From assembly GCA_027311485.1 (NCBI GenBank), contig DAICYU010000025.1, positions 1 through 17,270 on the forward strand: a stretch of 17,270 bases of DNA. The letters are read 5' to 3'. A model generated the notes under the pieces. The model saw only the letters and a program-made list of their open reading frames with translations. It did no database searches and had not been told where the DNA came from. The DNA is from Acetobacteraceae bacterium. GTDB taxonomy: Bacteria; Pseudomonadota; Alphaproteobacteria; Acetobacterales; Acetobacteraceae. Below are positions 15,117 through 17,270 of this stretch, piece by piece. Within the stretch, counting starts at the first letter, position 1. Every line of letters begins with the position of its first letter. The position numbers were made by a program, and so were the translations under genes.

Positions 15117-15161
15117 TGATCGCATGATTCAGGCCTTCCGGCTTGCAGCCTTATGCGATCA
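15117..15161. repeat. Third inverted repeat just past the propeller gene
   Basis: TGATCGCAT at 15117-15125 pairs exactly with ATGCGATCA at 15153-15161 around a 27-nt loop that itself contains short complementary stretches. It starts 6 nt beyond the stop of the leftward LVIVD gene and could serve as its 3' hairpin. No T-run follows on the leftward strand. Confidence 0.4.
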
Positions 15162-15167
15162 TGCTTT

Positions 15168-16415
15168 CTACCCGGTGTATTCCATGATGTAGAGCCCGGC
15201 CGAGAAGTCCGTGCAGTAGACGATGCCGTTCCTGTCGACGAAGACATCCGCCGAGTGCAGCACCTTCGGGCGATTGGGCCGCGGGTCAACCAGTTTCGTG
15301 GGCGGCGGCGGCACGCAGGCCCCCACTTCCACGGGGCGGTACTTGTCCCGGATGTCGTAAACCCGGACACCCGCATTCTGGTACGTCGCGAAGATCAGGT
15401 CTTCACTCACGAAGTGGTCTGGCCGGTTTTCATACACGTTATGCGGCCCGAAATGACCGCCGACTTTCAGGTAATCGGTGTCGTTCGGCTCCGGGAACGT
15501 CGCAATGCTGATTGGGTTGGACTTCACCCGATTGTCGAAGACCCAGATGGGCTTCTCGCCGTCCTCGCGATTATCCAGCACGGTTTCGTCCACCACAATC
15601 AGCAACTCGCGATTGGGCAGCGGCAGCGCATTGTGAGTGCCCCCGCCGAATGGCGGTGCCCACATCCGGTGCGTAATCAGCTTCGGCGCGGTGCGATCGG
15701 CAACGTCCACAACCGCCAGGCAGGCATCGCGCCAGCTGCAATAGGCGATGTCGCCGTGCACGATGGCATGATGCAGCCCGTAGCGGCCGATTTCGCTGGG
15801 CCAGTGCGCCACTTCCCCGGCGGCGACATTCATGCCCGGCAGCCAGAATTTGCCGGCGAGCACGGGCTTGGTCGGGTCCGCCATGTCGATGGTGACCAGA
15901 ATGTAATCGGAGAAGCCGTCCAGCAGCGCCGACGCATAGGCCCAGCGTCCGCCGACATACCACAGGCGGTGCAGCCCGCCGCCGCCGACCGGCATGAAAC
16001 CGATCTGCCGCGGCGTTGCTGGCTTGCTGACGTCGTACACCGCCAAACCGGCCGACCAGTTCTGTTCGGCCGATGTATCGCCGTGGGCGCTTATCTTGCC
16101 TTTATAGTAATTTTTCTCATCGGCGAGTTCGGGCTGCGCGAACATGTCCTTCGCGTGCACGACCAGCAGTAGATCATTAAACTGTTGCAGATGCAACATC
16201 CAGGTATTCGCCGGTGCCGCGATATAGTTTACTGGCTTGGGCCGGGTCGGATCGGCCACGTCGATGACGGAAAATCCCTTGGAGAAGATGTGCCCGACGA
16301 AGGCGTGACCCTTGTGTACCATGATCTGCACGCCGTCGGCACGCCCGCCGCCCTGATCGGTGTGTCCAATGATGCGCATGTTCTTCGCGTAGGCCGGCTT
16401 CATCTGGTCGGTCAT
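15168..16415 (-). CDS. LVIVD-repeat beta-propeller protein
   Basis: A 415-residue protein made of LVIVD-type propeller repeats. The signature strand-turn recurs six times: FSVIDVADPTRPKPV (about 48-62), LAVYDVSKPATP (124-135), LVTIDMADPTKP (173-184), LAVVDVADRTAP (233-244), IWVFDNRVKSNP (290-301) and VRVYDIRDKYRP (350-361). With the terminal segments this suits a seven-bladed propeller closed by N- and C-terminal strands. Histidines recur at the same blade position (75, 149, 215, 261, 325, 387). There is no signal peptide, so it is probably cytoplasmic. I chose ATG 16415 because GGGAGGAAG precedes it; the frame continues to 17015 but only over the upp gene in another frame. The function is not established for this family. 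It sits alone, convergent with the sugar-type importer. Confidence 0.88.
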   Translation of the reverse strand: MTDQMKPAYAKNMRIIGHTDQGGGRADGVQIMVHKGHAFVGHIFSKGFSVIDVADPTRPKPVNYIAAPANTWMLHLQQFNDLLLVVHAKDMFAQPELADEKNYYKGKISAHGDTSAEQNWSAGLAVYDVSKPATPRQIGFMPVGGGGLHRLWYVGGRWAYASALLDGFSDYILVTIDMADPTKPVLAGKFWLPGMNVAAGEVAHWPSEIGRYGLHHAIVHGDIAYCSWRDACLAVVDVADRTAPKLITHRMWAPPFGGGTHNALPLPNRELLIVVDETVLDNREDGEKPIWVFDNRVKSNPISIATFPEPNDTDYLKVGGHFGPHNVYENRPDHFVSEDLIFATYQNAGVRVYDIRDKYRPVEVGACVPPPPTKLVDPRPNRPKVLHSADVFVDRNGIVYCTDFSAGLYIMEYTG

Positions 16416-16447
16416 GTCCGCTTCCTCCCTGGTTTTCCGGAAGCTTA

Positions 16448-16468
16448 CGACAGGCGCGGTTCCTGTCG
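16448..16468. promoter_or_regulatory. Inverted repeat upstream of the propeller gene
   Basis: CGACAGG and CCTGTCG (7 bp, perfect) flank a 7-nt spacer, 33 nt before the propeller-gene start and immediately upstream of its ribosome binding site. This could be an operator or a leader hairpin. A second inverted repeat, CGGCGC/GCGCCG at 16478-16497, lies next to it. No clear -35/-10 boxes were seen for this gene. Confidence 0.35.
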
Positions 16469-16600
16469 AGTGCTTGACGGCGCCGAGCACAGCGCCGCGG
16501 TTCTTTTTGCAACGTAAGGATGACCGGGGTTGGCGGTGTGCAGCACAGGTGTGCCGCCCGTGCTTCGGGCTGTCGCGATCGAGCGGCGCGGCGGGTTGGT

Positions 16601-17233
16601 TCAGCGGGTGCCGTAGAACCGATCGCCGGCGTCGCCGAGCCCTGGGCGGATATAGCCGTGGCTGTCGAGTTCCCGGTCCACCGCGGCCGTGAACACGGGC
16701 ACGTCCGGATGCGCGCCGGTGAACGCCGCAATTCCCTCGGGTGCCGCCAGAAGGCAGACGAACTTCATCGCCGTGACTCCGGCCTGCTTCAGCCGCGACG
16801 CCGCGGCGGCGGCCGAGTGCCCAGTCGCCAGCATCGGATCCACCAGCACAACCAGCCGTTCCCCAACATCGCTCGGCAGCTTCAGGTAATACTCCACCGG
16901 CTGCAGTGTCGCCGGATCGCGGTACAACCCGATATGGCCGACGCGCGCGGACGGCACCAGATCCAGCATGCCCTCCAGGATGCCGTTGCCGGCGCGCAGG
17001 ATTGAGACAATGCACAGTTTCTTGCCGGGAATGCGCTCCGCCCGCATCGTCTCCAGCGGCGTCTCGATCTCGACCATTTCCACCGGCAGGTCGCGCAGGA
17101 CCTCGTAGGCCATCAGCGTGCTGATCTCCCGCGCGACCTGCCTGAACTGGGCGGTCGGCGTGTATTTGTCCCGCAGCAGGGTCAGTTTGTGCCGCAGCAG
17201 CGGATGATCCAGCACCGTCACACCGCCGGTCAT
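16601..17233 (-). CDS. upp: Uracil phosphoribosyltransferase
   Basis: A cytosolic pyrimidine-salvage enzyme that makes UMP from uracil and PRPP. The 210-residue length is normal. The PRPP-binding loop is VVLVDPMLATGHS (residues about 128-140), and the uracil-binding C-terminal segment GYIRPGLGDAGDRFYGT is complete. VVDHPLxxHKLTLLR-like and ISILRAGNG-like family motifs appear as VLDHPLLRHKLTLLRDK near the N terminus and VSILRAGNGILEGML near residue 76. The ATG at 17233 is preceded by AAGGGGGGAA. The gene stands 185 nt upstream of the propeller gene on the same strand, with hairpins in the gap, so the two may be separate units. No uracil permease gene is visible. Confidence 0.96.
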   Translation of the reverse strand: MTGGVTVLDHPLLRHKLTLLRDKYTPTAQFRQVAREISTLMAYEVLRDLPVEMVEIETPLETMRAERIPGKKLCIVSILRAGNGILEGMLDLVPSARVGHIGLYRDPATLQPVEYYLKLPSDVGERLVVLVDPMLATGHSAAAAASRLKQAGVTAMKFVCLLAAPEGIAAFTGAHPDVPVFTAAVDRELDSHGYIRPGLGDAGDRFYGTR

Positions 17234-17270
17234 GGCGTTCCCCCCTTCACGCGCCGGGACTGCACAAACC

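Noticed and set aside
16416..17015. N-terminal 200-residue extension of the LVIVD protein frame.
   Set aside because: The extension lies over upp in another frame and has Arg/Gly-rich shadow composition. A strong ribosome site directly precedes the ATG at 16415.

Overview
The window is about 17.3 kb of GC-rich, densely coding DNA. It suggests an alphaproteobacterium, most likely Rhodospirillales/Acetobacteraceae. The reasons are strong GC bias at third codon positions, the alphaproteobacterial order ctpA - divergent polysaccharide deacetylase - rppH, and a lone upp. The assignment is inferred from gene order and protein style, not from a search. I see no rRNA, tRNA, CRISPR array, insertion sequence or phage gene. 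All real genes appear intact except the first, which is cut by the window edge.

Layout. (1) 2-2473 (+): the C-terminal 823 residues of a large FAD-linked oxidase fused to Fe-S and CCG domains (YdiJ / D-2-hydroxyglutarate dehydrogenase type). (2) 2735-3334 (+): an unrecognised 199-aa protein with a basic helical tail. (3) 3506-6486 (+): a tight envelope/RNA-turnover operon of ctpA (S41 protease), a divergent polysaccharide deacetylase that appears to have lost its catalytic residues, and rppH. (4) 10819-6487 (-): an orphan branched-chain-amino-acid-type solute-binding protein, moaE, the two subunits of a Rieske ring-hydroxylating oxygenase, and two unrecognised small genes (58 and 136 aa). From the oxygenase alpha gene onward these are coupled by overlaps or short gaps. 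(5) 11177-14940 (+): a complete ribose/sugar-type ABC importer in the order ATPase, permease, binding protein. (6) 14941-15167: a hairpin-rich convergent intergenic region. (7) 16415-15168 (-): an LVIVD-repeat beta-propeller protein. (8) 17233-16601 (-): upp.

How it may fit together. Regions 3 and 8 are housekeeping. Regions 4, 5 and 7 form an accessory block that looks catabolic: two different types of uptake protein read divergently from one 357-bp control region, next to a hydroxylating oxygenase and a soluble propeller protein. The substrate cannot be read from the sequence. Ferredoxin and reductase genes for the oxygenase, and membrane components for the first binding protein, are absent here and must lie elsewhere. 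The most unusual points are the two small genes in the oxygenase operon, six in-register histidines in the propeller protein, the apparently dead deacetylase, an Hx3H iron-ligand spacing in the oxygenase, and a perfect 19-bp inverted repeat at 15065-15105.
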